8,928 nt of DNA from an uncultured euryarchaeote (GTDB lineage Archaea; Thermoplasmatota; Poseidoniia; Poseidoniales; Thalassarchaeaceae), in the NCBI GenBank assembly GCA_937901365.1, contig CALCEF010000132.1:1-8928 (forward strand), in the 5' to 3' direction. Numbering within the stretch: the first letter of the stretch is position 1; each line of letters begins with the position of its first letter. Under the pieces are notes generated by a model. That model was not told the DNA's origin, made no database searches, and was given only the letters and a program-made list of their open reading frames with translations. The position numbers were made by a program, and so were the translations under genes. Shown here in pieces: positions 1 through 6,389 of this stretch.

Positions 1-210
1 CCAAAACTTGCTGTACCACCCCTGCCCGGTGTCGCGGGCGGACTTCCGCAAGGACTTCCACCAACACCAGCAGCGCTACCAGAAGGTTTGCCACCAGAAC
101 CTACACAGAATGGGCCACCGCTTCCACCAGGTGGCCTTCCACCGGGTTGGACGATGGAACAATGGAAGCACTACGGTCAGGAGTATCTTGAGCGCACAGG
201 TCAAGCATGA
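1..210 (+). CDS. Partial proline-rich protein, C-terminal end with WTMEQW motif
   Basis: Frame 1 is open from the left edge to TGA at 208-210, giving the last 69 residues of a protein whose start lies outside the window. Residues 1-49 are dominated by Pro, Gly and Leu (runs such as GLPPG, PPLPPGGLPPG), as in a flexible linker. Residues 50-66 form a short aromatic and charged end beginning WTMEQW, followed by HYGQEYL, which looks like a small amphipathic helix. From memory, similar Pro-rich linkers ending in a W-T-x-E-Q-W...YGQ.YL segment recur at the C-termini of marine Group II archaeal proteins, many of them membrane proteins; this is recall, not a search. No catalytic domain is visible, so the function is unknown. 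In many archaea adk sits beside secY and a DUF106/EMC3-like membrane protein, so this could be the tail of such a protein, but nothing here proves it. The gene ends 54 bases before adk on the same strand. Confidence 0.72.
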   Translation, partial: PKLAVPPLPGVAGGLPQGLPPTPAALPEGLPPEPTQNGPPLPPGGLPPGWTMEQWKHYGQEYLERTGQA

Positions 211-264
211 ACGGTGCCCGTAGGGCTCCGTTCAGTTCAAGAAGGCTCCACATCTCGCACAAAC

Positions 265-909
265 ATGGCATCATCCATCGTACTCTTCGGTCCCCCTGGG
301 GCTGGAAAAGGAACTCAAGCAGGTAATATCGTTCGGCTGACGGGCAAGCCACAGATATCCACAGGAGACATGCTGCGTGCTGCATTGGCCGCTGGGACCG
401 CTTTGGGATTGGAAGCCAAAGGATACATGGAAGCCGGACAACTCGTCCCCGATGAAGTCATCATCGGATTGATCGAAGAGAGGCTCACCGAACCCGATGC
501 ATCAGATGGTGTTTTGTTCGATGGTTTTCCTCGAACCATAGCTCAGGCCGAAGCACTTTCAGAAATTGCTGACGTTAGTGTTGTCATCGCAATCGAAGTG
601 CCTGACAGCCGAATCGTCGAGAGGATTTGTGGACGGTATACTTGTGGCAACTGTTCGGCAGTCTACCATGATTCATTCAATCCTACAGCCGTTGAAGGAG
701 TATGCGACAATTGCGGCCACACTGAAATGAAGCGGAGGGCCGATGACAATGAGGAAACAGTCCTCTCACGCCTTTCCGCTTACCATACCCAAACCGCACC
801 TCTAGCGAGTTGGTATGATGAACGAAATTTATTGGTTAACATCAATGGCGATCAAGATATTGACCTCGTCGGCGGGGAAATTGCAGCAGTGATCGTTTTC
901 GATTTGTGA
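265..909 (+). CDS. adk: Adenylate kinase (zinc-type LID)
   Basis: This 214-residue cytosolic nucleotide kinase interconverts ATP + AMP and 2 ADP. The P-loop GPPGAGKGT is at residues 9-17, the AMP-binding STGDMLR at 32-38 and the FDGFPRT motif at 85-91. The LID runs from about 122 to 159 with Cys127, Cys130, Cys147 and Cys150 in two CxxC pairs, so it should bind zinc. A typical C-terminal segment with RADDNEETVLSRL follows at 158-170. Length and motif order fit the long, bacterial-style Adk, not the short archaeal AdkA type. The ATG at 265 was chosen because the conserved beta strand and P-loop begin a few residues later. An in-frame GTG at 214 would add 17 residues of non-family sequence. No strong Shine-Dalgarno lies close to this ATG (an AGAAGG lies about 20 bases upstream). 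rnp4 starts 9 bases after the stop, so the gene probably heads an adk-rnp4-yhbY transcript. Confidence 0.96.
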   Translation: MASSIVLFGPPGAGKGTQAGNIVRLTGKPQISTGDMLRAALAAGTALGLEAKGYMEAGQLVPDEVIIGLIEERLTEPDASDGVLFDGFPRTIAQAEALSEIADVSVVIAIEVPDSRIVERICGRYTCGNCSAVYHDSFNPTAVEGVCDNCGHTEMKRRADDNEETVLSRLSAYHTQTAPLASWYDERNLLVNINGDQDIDLVGGEIAAVIVFDL

Positions 910-918
910 GTGTTAAAC

Positions 919-1260
919 ATGGCACGTGGAAAACGAGGTCGAATTCGCGCCCCTGCCTTGCGGCGACAGCGCGCGATTAGAGCATCGGAACACCTATCTT
1001 CCATCCTCCAGACACCTTGGTCACATTCAGAATCAACAGTTAATGAGGCCGCCATTCAGTTGTGGAGAATAGGCAAAAGACACCGAATAGGCCTCCCTTC
1101 AAGCACACGTGTTTGGATTTGCCGCGGTTGCCAAGCCCCGCTTCGCCCCGGTGTCACTGCGCGAATTAGAATTCGACGTGGGCGACGAATCACGACGTGC
1201 AACCAATGTGGTAGAATCTCACGGCGTGGCCCGGATTTCCCACACGAGGTGGTCGAATGA
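919..1260 (+). CDS. rnp4: Ribonuclease P protein component 4 (Rpp21/Rpr2 family)
   Basis: This is a 113-residue basic protein subunit of archaeal RNase P, which with the RNA subunit removes tRNA 5' leaders. In known archaeal complexes this subunit pairs with Rpp29. The N-terminal half is helical and very Arg-rich. The second half is a zinc ribbon with Cys68-x2-Cys71 and Cys94-x2-Cys97, separated by the characteristic L-x-PG-x-x-A-R-x-R-x-R stretch (LRPGVTARIR) and closed by CGRISRR. The preceding A-x-x-L-x-R-x-x-x-x-x-R-I-x-L-P pattern is also family-like. The ATG at 919 gives the expected MARGKRG start; an in-frame GTG at 910, directly after the adk stop, would add only three residues. The stop overlaps the yhbY start in ATGA at 1257-1260, implying translational coupling. 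The N-terminal stretch before the helices is somewhat longer and more basic than I expect for the family. Confidence 0.9.
   Translation: MARGKRGRIRAPALRRQRAIRASEHLSSILQTPWSHSESTVNEAAIQLWRIGKRHRIGLPSSTRVWICRGCQAPLRPGVTARIRIRRGRRITTCNQCGRISRRGPDFPHEVVE
1246..1254 (+). promoter_or_regulatory. Strong Shine-Dalgarno for yhbY inside rnp4
   Basis: GAGGTGGTC lies inside the 3' end of rnp4. It matches the archaeal consensus GGAGGTGATC over 8 of 9 bases, and GAGGTG ends 5 bases before the ATG at 1257. It supports that start and the overlapping-gene arrangement. Confidence 0.75.
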
Positions 1261-1526
1261 GCAAAGTTCCCGACAGTATTCGCCGCATGGCGCATGATCG
1301 AAATTTCAAGGTCACATTGCGCATCGGTCGTTCGGGATTAACCGATGCCATGTTTGAAGAATTGGACGCACAGTTACGCAGTCGAAAAGTGGTCAAGGTC
1401 AAAATGAACAAGGGATTGGTCGAAGAGCGCAGTGAACGCCAAACCGTGTTCGAAGAAATCGCAACCCGTGTCAATGCAATTCTCGTTGACGCAAGAGGAA
1501 ACGTCGCTATTTATTGGCGCTCATGA
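1257..1526 (+). CDS. yhbY: YhbY-like CRM-domain RNA-binding protein
   Basis: This 89-residue protein consists almost entirely of one CRM (YhbY) RNA-binding domain. In bacteria this family associates with pre-50S particles and assists ribosome assembly; plant relatives act in group II intron splicing. Visible family features are the GxxG loop at 24-27 in IGRSGLT, the following helix (MFEELDAQLRSR), the strand VVKVKM at 45-50, and the second helix and turn ending in ARGNVAIYW at 79-87. The normal domain length is about 90-100 residues, so the gene looks complete. The ATG overlaps the rnp4 stop and is served by the Shine-Dalgarno at 1246-1254. Pairing with an RNase P subunit gene fits a role in stable-RNA or ribosome maturation; I recall similar archaeal linkages. 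The exact RNA target cannot be read from sequence. Confidence 0.9.
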   Translation: MSKVPDSIRRMAHDRNFKVTLRIGRSGLTDAMFEELDAQLRSRKVVKVKMNKGLVEERSERQTVFEEIATRVNAILVDARGNVAIYWRS

Positions 1527-1539
1527 TTCGCATCTTTCC

Positions 1540-1551
1540 CTCGCGCGCGAG
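1540..1551. repeat. 12-bp perfect GC palindrome between yhbY and the antiporter gene
   Basis: CTCGCGCGCGAG is a perfect 12-base palindrome centred between 1545 and 1546, 14 bases after the yhbY stop and 39 bases before the antiporter ATG. As RNA it could make only a very tight hairpin, so a protein-binding site is as likely as a terminator; no T-tract follows. A TATA-like TATTTATT lies just upstream at 1508-1515, inside the end of yhbY, and could be an antiporter promoter. If so, the palindrome would sit near the transcription start, where a repressor could act. This is inference from position only. Confidence 0.4.
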
Positions 1552-1590
1552 CGTATGTGTTGAAGAATCGTCTCGTGCCGCCCCCCTCTG

Positions 1591-3402
1591 ATGTCTGCCA
1601 TCCCTCCCTCTTGGTTCCAGAGTATTCTCGGCGCTCTCATCCTTGCACTGTTGGTCGCCATTGCGATTCGTTGGGTCAAATTGCCTTACACCATCGCCCT
1701 GGTGATCGTCGGATTGTTTGTGGGTTGGTTGGGCGAGTATTGGATGCCTGAGGACATTGAACTAACTGGGCTGTTGACCGCGGAGACGATTTTCTTCCTC
1801 TTGTTACCACCATTATTGTTTGAAGGCGCCAGTGCGATGCATGTACAGAAATTGAAACAGAATTGGCGCCCGATTACGCTACTCGCCATTCCAGGTGTAC
1901 TTCTGAACACTCTCATCATCGGCTTCATCTGCTGGAAGTTGGTTTGGGCTGACGTCGAGAACGGTTTCCTGTATGGTCTTCTCCTGGGTTCTATTCTCGC
2001 TGCAACGGATCCGGTGAGTGTTCTCGCTTTGGTCAAAACGCTTGGTGCCCCCAAACGATTGTCCGTTCTAATCGAGGGCGAGTCATTGTTCAACGACGGT
2101 ACTGCCATCGTCTTGTTCAACATCATCCTAGCAACCACGCTCGCGGTTGTTTCAGGAGTAGATGTTGCATTGATGTCGATCTTCACCGCGGGTCTGAGTG
2201 AATTCATCATCGTGGTATTCGTCGGAGCCATCGCCGGTTTGCTCTGCGGGCTGTTGGCCAATTGGTTGTTACATCAATCAGATGATCACCTCGTCGAAAT
2301 TGCCATTACATTGGCACTGGCATTTGGCGCCTTCCTCTTGGCCGAAATGTTGCATGGAAGCGGCGTCATCAGTGTCGTCGTCGCCGGATTATTGGTCGGA
2401 AACCACGGTGTGAAAGAAGGGATGACCGCTACGGCTAGAATCGGAATGCACCACTTTTGGGAAGTGTTGGCATTCTTGGTCAACAGCGTCTTGTTCTTGC
2501 TCATCGGATATGAGTTGCAAGCCGTCTTTGCTTGGGATGCACATGTTCTGCATCTTGCAGCCGTTGGAATTGGCGCAGCATTGGTGGCTCGTTTGGTCGT
2601 CTTCCCATTGACAGCTCTCGCCAATATTCAGAACCCCAACCCAGTATCGAGTCGCTGGCAAGTTGCCATGTGGTGGGGTGGGCTGCGTGGCAGCATCCCA
2701 CTCGCACTTTTGCTACTCATCTCTCACGTTGTAAATCACCCACCTGAGTTTTCATATCTGGGTGAAACCATCTCGGGAGGCGATGAGATGAGGGCTACAC
2801 TTTCACCGATTTACGATGATATGCTCATCATCGCATTCAGTGTAGTTTTGTTCTCGTTGATATTCCAGGGTTTGACGATTCGACCGATGCTGCAACGACT
2901 TGGGATCAGCGGTGCACCTGCCGAAGCCGAGTTGCGTTACGAAGTCGCACTGGCAGAAGTCATCGGTAGTCGAGCAGCCCTCCGCCGCCTCAGTTCCCTC
3001 CACACCCAGGGCCTCATCAGTGATGATGATCAGTCCACACTGGCGGAACCATACCGTGTTCGTGTCAAAGAAAGCGAGGCGAAAATCGTGCAATTATCGG
3101 AAGAGAATATCGTACATTGTGCACGAGTTGAACGCGCTCGCCGTGACCTCATCACCACACAGATTCAAGCATTGCTTGATGCCGAACGAACAGGCACCAT
3201 TTCATCGGTCGTTGTCAGTGAGGTTTTGCACAAGCTCGACAAGGCACTAGGTGAGAGTGAATTCAAGCAAGAGGAGATTCAGGATTCCGCACGAACGGAA
3301 GATCACATCGACACGATTGTTGAAGACGAAGTATCTGAGGCCTTGATTCCTGAATCAACGGAATCGGTCGTTGGTCCCCCTACTATTTCCGAAGAAGAAT
3401 GA
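1591..3402 (+). CDS. CPA1/NhaP-type Na+/H+ antiporter with long cytosolic tail
   Basis: This is a 603-residue polytopic membrane protein. Residues 1-430 are a series of hydrophobic helices typical of the sodium/proton exchanger domain, and residues 433-603 are a hydrophilic, partly coiled-coil tail ending in acidic sequence. Ion-site motifs are intact: Thr139-Asp140 in ATDP, Glu164-Ser165 and Asn168-Asp169 in EGESLFNDG, and Arg366 in GGLRGS. The spacing from T139/D140 to E164/S165 and N168/D169 equals that of MjNhaP1 (T131, D132, E156, S157, N160, D161), so Na+/H+ exchange is well supported. The tail contains the RRDLIxxQIxALLxAxxxGxISxxVxxxxxxxLD pattern, which I associate with bacterial CPA1 exchangers and which may sense pH or ions. 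An in-frame stop at 1561-1563 and no intervening start codon fix the ATG at 1591. It is separated by 69 bases from another ion transporter gene, possibly as a two-gene unit. Coupling ion (Na+, Li+ or K+) cannot be fixed by sequence. Confidence 0.93.
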   Translation: MSAIPPSWFQSILGALILALLVAIAIRWVKLPYTIALVIVGLFVGWLGEYWMPEDIELTGLLTAETIFFLLLPPLLFEGASAMHVQKLKQNWRPITLLAIPGVLLNTLIIGFICWKLVWADVENGFLYGLLLGSILAATDPVSVLALVKTLGAPKRLSVLIEGESLFNDGTAIVLFNIILATTLAVVSGVDVALMSIFTAGLSEFIIVVFVGAIAGLLCGLLANWLLHQSDDHLVEIAITLALAFGAFLLAEMLHGSGVISVVVAGLLVGNHGVKEGMTATARIGMHHFWEVLAFLVNSVLFLLIGYELQAVFAWDAHVLHLAAVGIGAALVARLVVFPLTALANIQNPNPVSSRWQVAMWWGGLRGSIPLALLLLISHVVNHPPEFSYLGETISGGDEMRATLSPIYDDMLIIAFSVVLFSLIFQGLTIRPMLQRLGISGAPAEAELRYEVALAEVIGSRAALRRLSSLHTQGLISDDDQSTLAEPYRVRVKESEAKIVQLSEENIVHCARVERARRDLITTQIQALLDAERTGTISSVVVSEVLHKLDKALGESEFKQEEIQDSARTEDHIDTIVEDEVSEALIPESTESVVGPPTISEEE

Positions 3403-3463
3403 TTGGATATTAGGTGAAAAACGAATATTCTGAGTGGGCATATTCAAGAGCCAATTTTATCTC

Positions 3464-3469
3464 GGAGTG
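3464..3469 (+). promoter_or_regulatory. Shine-Dalgarno-like GGAGTG before the permease gene
   Basis: GGAGTG lies just upstream of the ATG at 3472, with 4 bases between GGAG and the start codon. This spacing is short but usable, and it supports the start. The rest of the 69-base gap (3403-3471) is A/T-rich with TATA-like stretches, but no single promoter stands out. Confidence 0.5.
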
Positions 3470-3471
3470 TT

Positions 3472-4926
3472 ATGGAACCTAGAGTTTGGGTACTGATTGT
3501 ATTCGTCGCCGCGTTTGCATTGATTCTTTCTGAGAAGGTGCATCGAACGATCGCCGCTTGGTTTGGCTGTGTTTGCATGCTGTTCTTGGGCATCGCCATG
3601 GGTGTGTTCCACAAGTGCGAAACCGTTGCCAGCGAGGCGGGAGGTCACGGTATTTTTGCCAAGTTCGGAGGCGGCGGCACCGTCGACATCTGTCACCATA
3701 CCCTTGAAGGGATGATGTTACACTGGATTCATTTCGATGTCATCGGCCTGCTATTGGGGATGATGATTTTTGCAGCCCTGCTTGAAGTCTCAGGATTCTT
3801 TGAGTATGTTACCATCAAGGCCACCAAACTATCGGGTGGAGATCCATGGAAATTGGTTGTCTATCTAGGTACATTCACCACTCTCCTTTCCTTGGTCATC
3901 GACAATGTCACAGCGATTATTATCATCGCACCTGTGACGCTCAGAATTTGTCAGAAATTGGAAATTAATCCGATACCTCCACTCCTTGCCGAAGCGATTC
4001 TCTCGGATACAGGTGGTGTGGCATCTATGGTGGGAGACCCCCCCAATGTCATGATTGCAAGTCAGGCCAGCGGCATGGATGAACTGGCCGATTTGTTTGG
4101 ATTCAATGGCTTCTTACTCCGCTTGGGAATTCTGACATTCATCGCTTGGATTGCCACATTGGGTTACCTTCGCTACTATTACAGAGAATGGCGGGAATCC
4201 ACGCCAGCCCATGTTGAATCAATCTTGGAAGAAGATGAGTGGGATTGTATCGAGCATCCAATGTTGATGAAGACCACACTTTGGATTCTTGGTGCCACAG
4301 TTGTCATGTTCTCCGCAACTGAATTTTTGCACCTCCATATTGAGATTCACGCGTTGGCGCTCGGTGGTGCAGGTGTAGCGTTAATCGCAGCGTATCCGAA
4401 TCCTGAGCACGAAGATTTGCCAAGACACGGGCTGATGCATGCGGTGAGTGAGAAGGTTGAGTGGCACGCCCTCCTCTTCTTCGCTGGATTGTTTATTTTG
4501 GTCGGTGCGATGGGCAACGTTGGATATCTCAACGAACTAGCAAATTGGATCTTCGACAATTTCGGTTCTGATCAAGTGATGCTTGCAGTCGCCATCATTT
4601 GGGTCTCTGCCCTCGCCAGTGCCATCATTGACAATATCCCCTTCACTGCAGCGATGATTCCAGTGATTGTAGCAATCGGTGAAGCCGACCCCAGCGTCGA
4701 CATGGCACCGCTATTCTGGGCACTTGCAATGGGTGCTGGGTTCGGTGGAAATGCGACGCCAATTGGCTCCAGTGCTAACGTCATGACCGTCTCGATTAGT
4801 GAGCGTGGACCGAATCCAATTACGACCAAGGAATGGATGAGAGTTGGTTTCCCTGTCATGATCATTACCTGTGTTGTGGCCACGATTTTCATGATTATAT
4901 TCCACGGAACACTCTACAGTTCCTGA
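3472..4926 (+). CDS. ArsB/NhaD (ion transporter) superfamily permease
   Basis: This 484-residue integral membrane protein has about 11-12 hydrophobic segments and the CitMHS-type (SLC13/ArsB/NhaD-like) fold. The two halves carry matching motifs. In half one, Asp144-Asn145 lies in DNVTAI and Gly188-Asp189-Pro-Pro-Asn192 in GDPPNVMI. In half two, Asp387-Asn388 lies in DNIPFTAAMIPV and GGNATPIGSSANV spans 425-437. This pattern most resembles the ArsB/OCA2 (P protein) and NhaD groups, whose members move Na+/H+, arsenite or organic anions. The adjacent NhaP-type gene favours Na+/H+ exchange, but this is inference; no arsR or arsenate reductase gene is nearby, so an arsenite role is not supported. 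Residues 47-85, between the first and next membrane segments, form a Gly/His/Cys-containing loop (Cys49, His59, Cys74, His75, His76) that seems longer than usual. The ATG at 3472 places the first helix at the N-terminus and has a nearby GGAGTG. Confidence 0.88.
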   Translation: MEPRVWVLIVFVAAFALILSEKVHRTIAAWFGCVCMLFLGIAMGVFHKCETVASEAGGHGIFAKFGGGGTVDICHHTLEGMMLHWIHFDVIGLLLGMMIFAALLEVSGFFEYVTIKATKLSGGDPWKLVVYLGTFTTLLSLVIDNVTAIIIIAPVTLRICQKLEINPIPPLLAEAILSDTGGVASMVGDPPNVMIASQASGMDELADLFGFNGFLLRLGILTFIAWIATLGYLRYYYREWRESTPAHVESILEEDEWDCIEHPMLMKTTLWILGATVVMFSATEFLHLHIEIHALALGGAGVALIAAYPNPEHEDLPRHGLMHAVSEKVEWHALLFFAGLFILVGAMGNVGYLNELANWIFDNFGSDQVMLAVAIIWVSALASAIIDNIPFTAAMIPVIVAIGEADPSVDMAPLFWALAMGAGFGGNATPIGSSANVMTVSISERGPNPITTKEWMRVGFPVMIITCVVATIFMIIFHGTLYSS

Positions 4927-4940
4927 GCATCGTAGGCTAC

Positions 4941-4967
4941 ACCGTTTGGCGGCAGCATCAAAACGGT
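4941..4967. repeat. 7-bp inverted repeat between permease and zinc-ribbon genes
   Basis: ACCGTTT (4941-4947) and AAACGGT (4961-4967) are perfect reverse complements around a 13-base loop, 14 bases after the permease stop. The segment CGGTCC also occurs twice (4964-4969 and 4981-4986), the second copy touching the ATG at 4987. No T-tract follows, so this is not a typical archaeal terminator. An operator-like or mRNA-end hairpin role is possible, and chance cannot be excluded for arms of this length. Confidence 0.35.
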
Positions 4968-4986
4968 CCGCGTCCCCAAGCGGTCC

Positions 4987-6264
4987 ATGCAGGAGTGCGA
5001 TGCTTGCGGCTTACTCTTCGGAGGGGGCGAAGAATGCCCTGCCTGTGGGAGTCGAGTTTCGCATACTGCATCAGAAGATATCGATGATGGGCGAGGTGGC
5101 CGACCATCGGGTCCCTTGCCCGGTGGTTCAGCTTTAGATGAGGCGAAAGAAGGAATCGAAGGTTTGGATCTCAGTATATCCACCAGTCAACCCTCACAAG
5201 CATCATCATTACCATTCCATGTTGGAGGCAAGGGAACAATGGCTTCCTCACTGCCCTTTGGTGTCGGTGCTCCCGCAGGAGCTACCATGGAAAGAGAAGA
5301 GGATGTATCAATCGAATCTGAATCGTCAATCGAAGAAACTGTGCCTGAAACAACTTCCCAAGAAGAAGACCCTTGGGCACTACCTCCTGAAAATTCAGCA
5401 CCCTTACTCGAGGCTACACCTAGTAGCCAAGCAGATGATTCCGAAGCTCCTGTGGTGGTCTTGAAAGCCCGTGCAGTCGCATCTGAAGAAGAGCAACTTT
5501 CCGAATCTCCAGTTTTCGTTGAAAACGCATTTGAAATCAATGCTGCCACCTTCGATGCTGAACACGTTTATGCTGTCGAAGAAGATGTGGTCATCCATGA
5601 CTTTGGTGATGAATTGCAAGTATCAGAAATCGTTGTCAATTTCGATGAACTCGTAGATCCTGCCGAGCAGACCATACGCTTTGATCCAGAGATGCTATCT
5701 GAAGGTGAGCCTGAACTTCTACCTGCTCGCGCCCTGCCGATCGATGATGGCGGAGACGTCAACATCGCTGGCCATTCAATCGCTGCGTTCGAGGCGCTCG
5801 GAGAAGGTCGTTGGAAAGATGCAGCAGATGGATTCCGGTTCGTTTGTAATGCTCTACCTGGTGATTCAGCTGCGCTCAATGATTTCGGACTATCGCTGCT
5901 GCAATTGGCAATCGAAGTCCACGAGACCACACCGACTGCAACGCCTGCTGAAGAACCACATTTCGAGGCTGCTGTATTGGCGCTTAGACAAGCAGCACAA
6001 CAAGACAAGCACAATCCAACAATCCTCTACAATTTGGCCACCTGTCTGGCTACCTGTGGCCGTCACGGGGTTGCAAACCGAATTTGGGACGCGACAATTT
6101 CGTTGTCTCCGGAAGATGCTGCACCGTTGAACGGCAAGGCTGTTTCACTCATTGCGATGGACGAATTGGATGCCGCTTCCAGCCTATTGATGAGGGCCAG
6201 AGACATCGCCCCATCCGAAGCGGTAATCTTACGCAATTTGAGGCGTCTTCGACCCACTGTTTGA
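4987..6264 (+). CDS. Zinc-ribbon, acidic-linker, TPR-like protein of unknown function
   Basis: I do not recognise this 425-residue protein as a named family. It begins with a compact zinc ribbon: Cys4-x2-Cys7 and Cys17-x2-Cys20 within the first 22 residues. Residues about 25-255 are low-complexity and strongly acidic (many Glu, Asp, Ser, Pro), with no membrane segment, and are probably disordered. From about 262 the sequence becomes helical with TPR-like pairs: AFEALGEGRWKDAADGF, a second block around NPTILYNLATCLATCGR, and a third around NGKAVSLIAMDELDAAS, ending in ILRNLRRLRP. No signal peptide is seen, so a cytosolic adaptor or scaffold is the reasonable guess, with the ribbon and TPR as interaction modules. 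The ATG at 4987 is favoured because the CxxC pair follows at once; no Shine-Dalgarno is visible. It is the last protein gene before the 23S rRNA gene, but a functional link to rRNA is not shown. Confidence 0.85.
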   Translation: MQECDACGLLFGGGEECPACGSRVSHTASEDIDDGRGGRPSGPLPGGSALDEAKEGIEGLDLSISTSQPSQASSLPFHVGGKGTMASSLPFGVGAPAGATMEREEDVSIESESSIEETVPETTSQEEDPWALPPENSAPLLEATPSSQADDSEAPVVVLKARAVASEEEQLSESPVFVENAFEINAATFDAEHVYAVEEDVVIHDFGDELQVSEIVVNFDELVDPAEQTIRFDPEMLSEGEPELLPARALPIDDGGDVNIAGHSIAAFEALGEGRWKDAADGFRFVCNALPGDSAALNDFGLSLLQLAIEVHETTPTATPAEEPHFEAAVLALRQAAQQDKHNPTILYNLATCLATCGRHGVANRIWDATISLSPEDAAPLNGKAVSLIAMDELDAASSLLMRARDIAPSEAVILRNLRRLRPTV

Positions 6265-6283
6265 TTCATAACTTCTCAATAAT

Positions 6284-6335
6284 CGCTGAAATAGTTAGAA
6301 AGAACCGCCATTTCAGCGCGCGGTCCCCCATTTTT
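6284..6335 (+). terminator. Perfect 9-bp hairpin plus T5: candidate terminator
   Basis: CGCTGAAAT (6284-6292) and ATTTCAGCG (6310-6318) are exact reverse complements around a 17-base loop, starting 20 bases after the stop at 6264. A CCCCCA then T5 run follows at 6325-6335. The position between a protein gene and an rRNA promoter suits transcription termination, since archaeal terminators rely mainly on T-tracts. The T-run is short and lies 12 bases past the stem, so an operator or mRNA-stabilising hairpin remains possible. Confidence 0.45.
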
Positions 6336-6358
6336 CGCACCCCTCGATTCCCGAACCC

Positions 6359-6367
6359 TTCATATAT
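6359..6367 (+). promoter_or_regulatory. TATA-like box, candidate 23S rRNA promoter
   Basis: TTCATATAT is the clearest TATA-like element in the 280 bases between the last protein gene and the 23S gene. With the usual archaeal spacing, transcription would start near 6388-6392, leaving a leader of about 155 bases before the mature rRNA. The surrounding CCCTTCATATATGGG is nearly symmetric. No convincing purine-rich BRE precedes it, so the assignment rests mainly on position and on the need for a separate promoter where no 16S gene precedes the 23S. Confidence 0.5.
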
Positions 6368-6389
6368 GGGAGGTTGGTCGGCGGGATGC

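Noticed and set aside
8..223. Open frame starting at 8 as the coding frame of the left edge
   Set aside because: Frame 1 through the same bases gives a coherent Pro-rich protein end with a recognisable motif; the frame starting at 8 is rich in His, Gln and Arg and is a shadow of it.
214..264. GTG at 214 as an upstream start for adenylate kinase
   Set aside because: It would add 17 residues before the conserved first strand, which is not seen in the family; the ATG at 265 gives the normal N-terminus.
910..918. GTG at 910 as the start of rnp4
   Set aside because: Possible, but it adds only three residues and uses a rarer start; the ATG at 919 gives a family-like basic N-terminus.
3403..3471. 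C/D-box guide RNA in the gap between the two transporter genes
   Set aside because: A CTGA is present but the would-be C box is degenerate, and there is no paired C'/D' set at proper spacing.
3472..4926. Naming the permease arsB (arsenite pump) or nhaD outright
   Set aside because: The motifs are shared across the superfamily and no arsenic-resistance partner genes are nearby, so a specific symbol would overstate the evidence.
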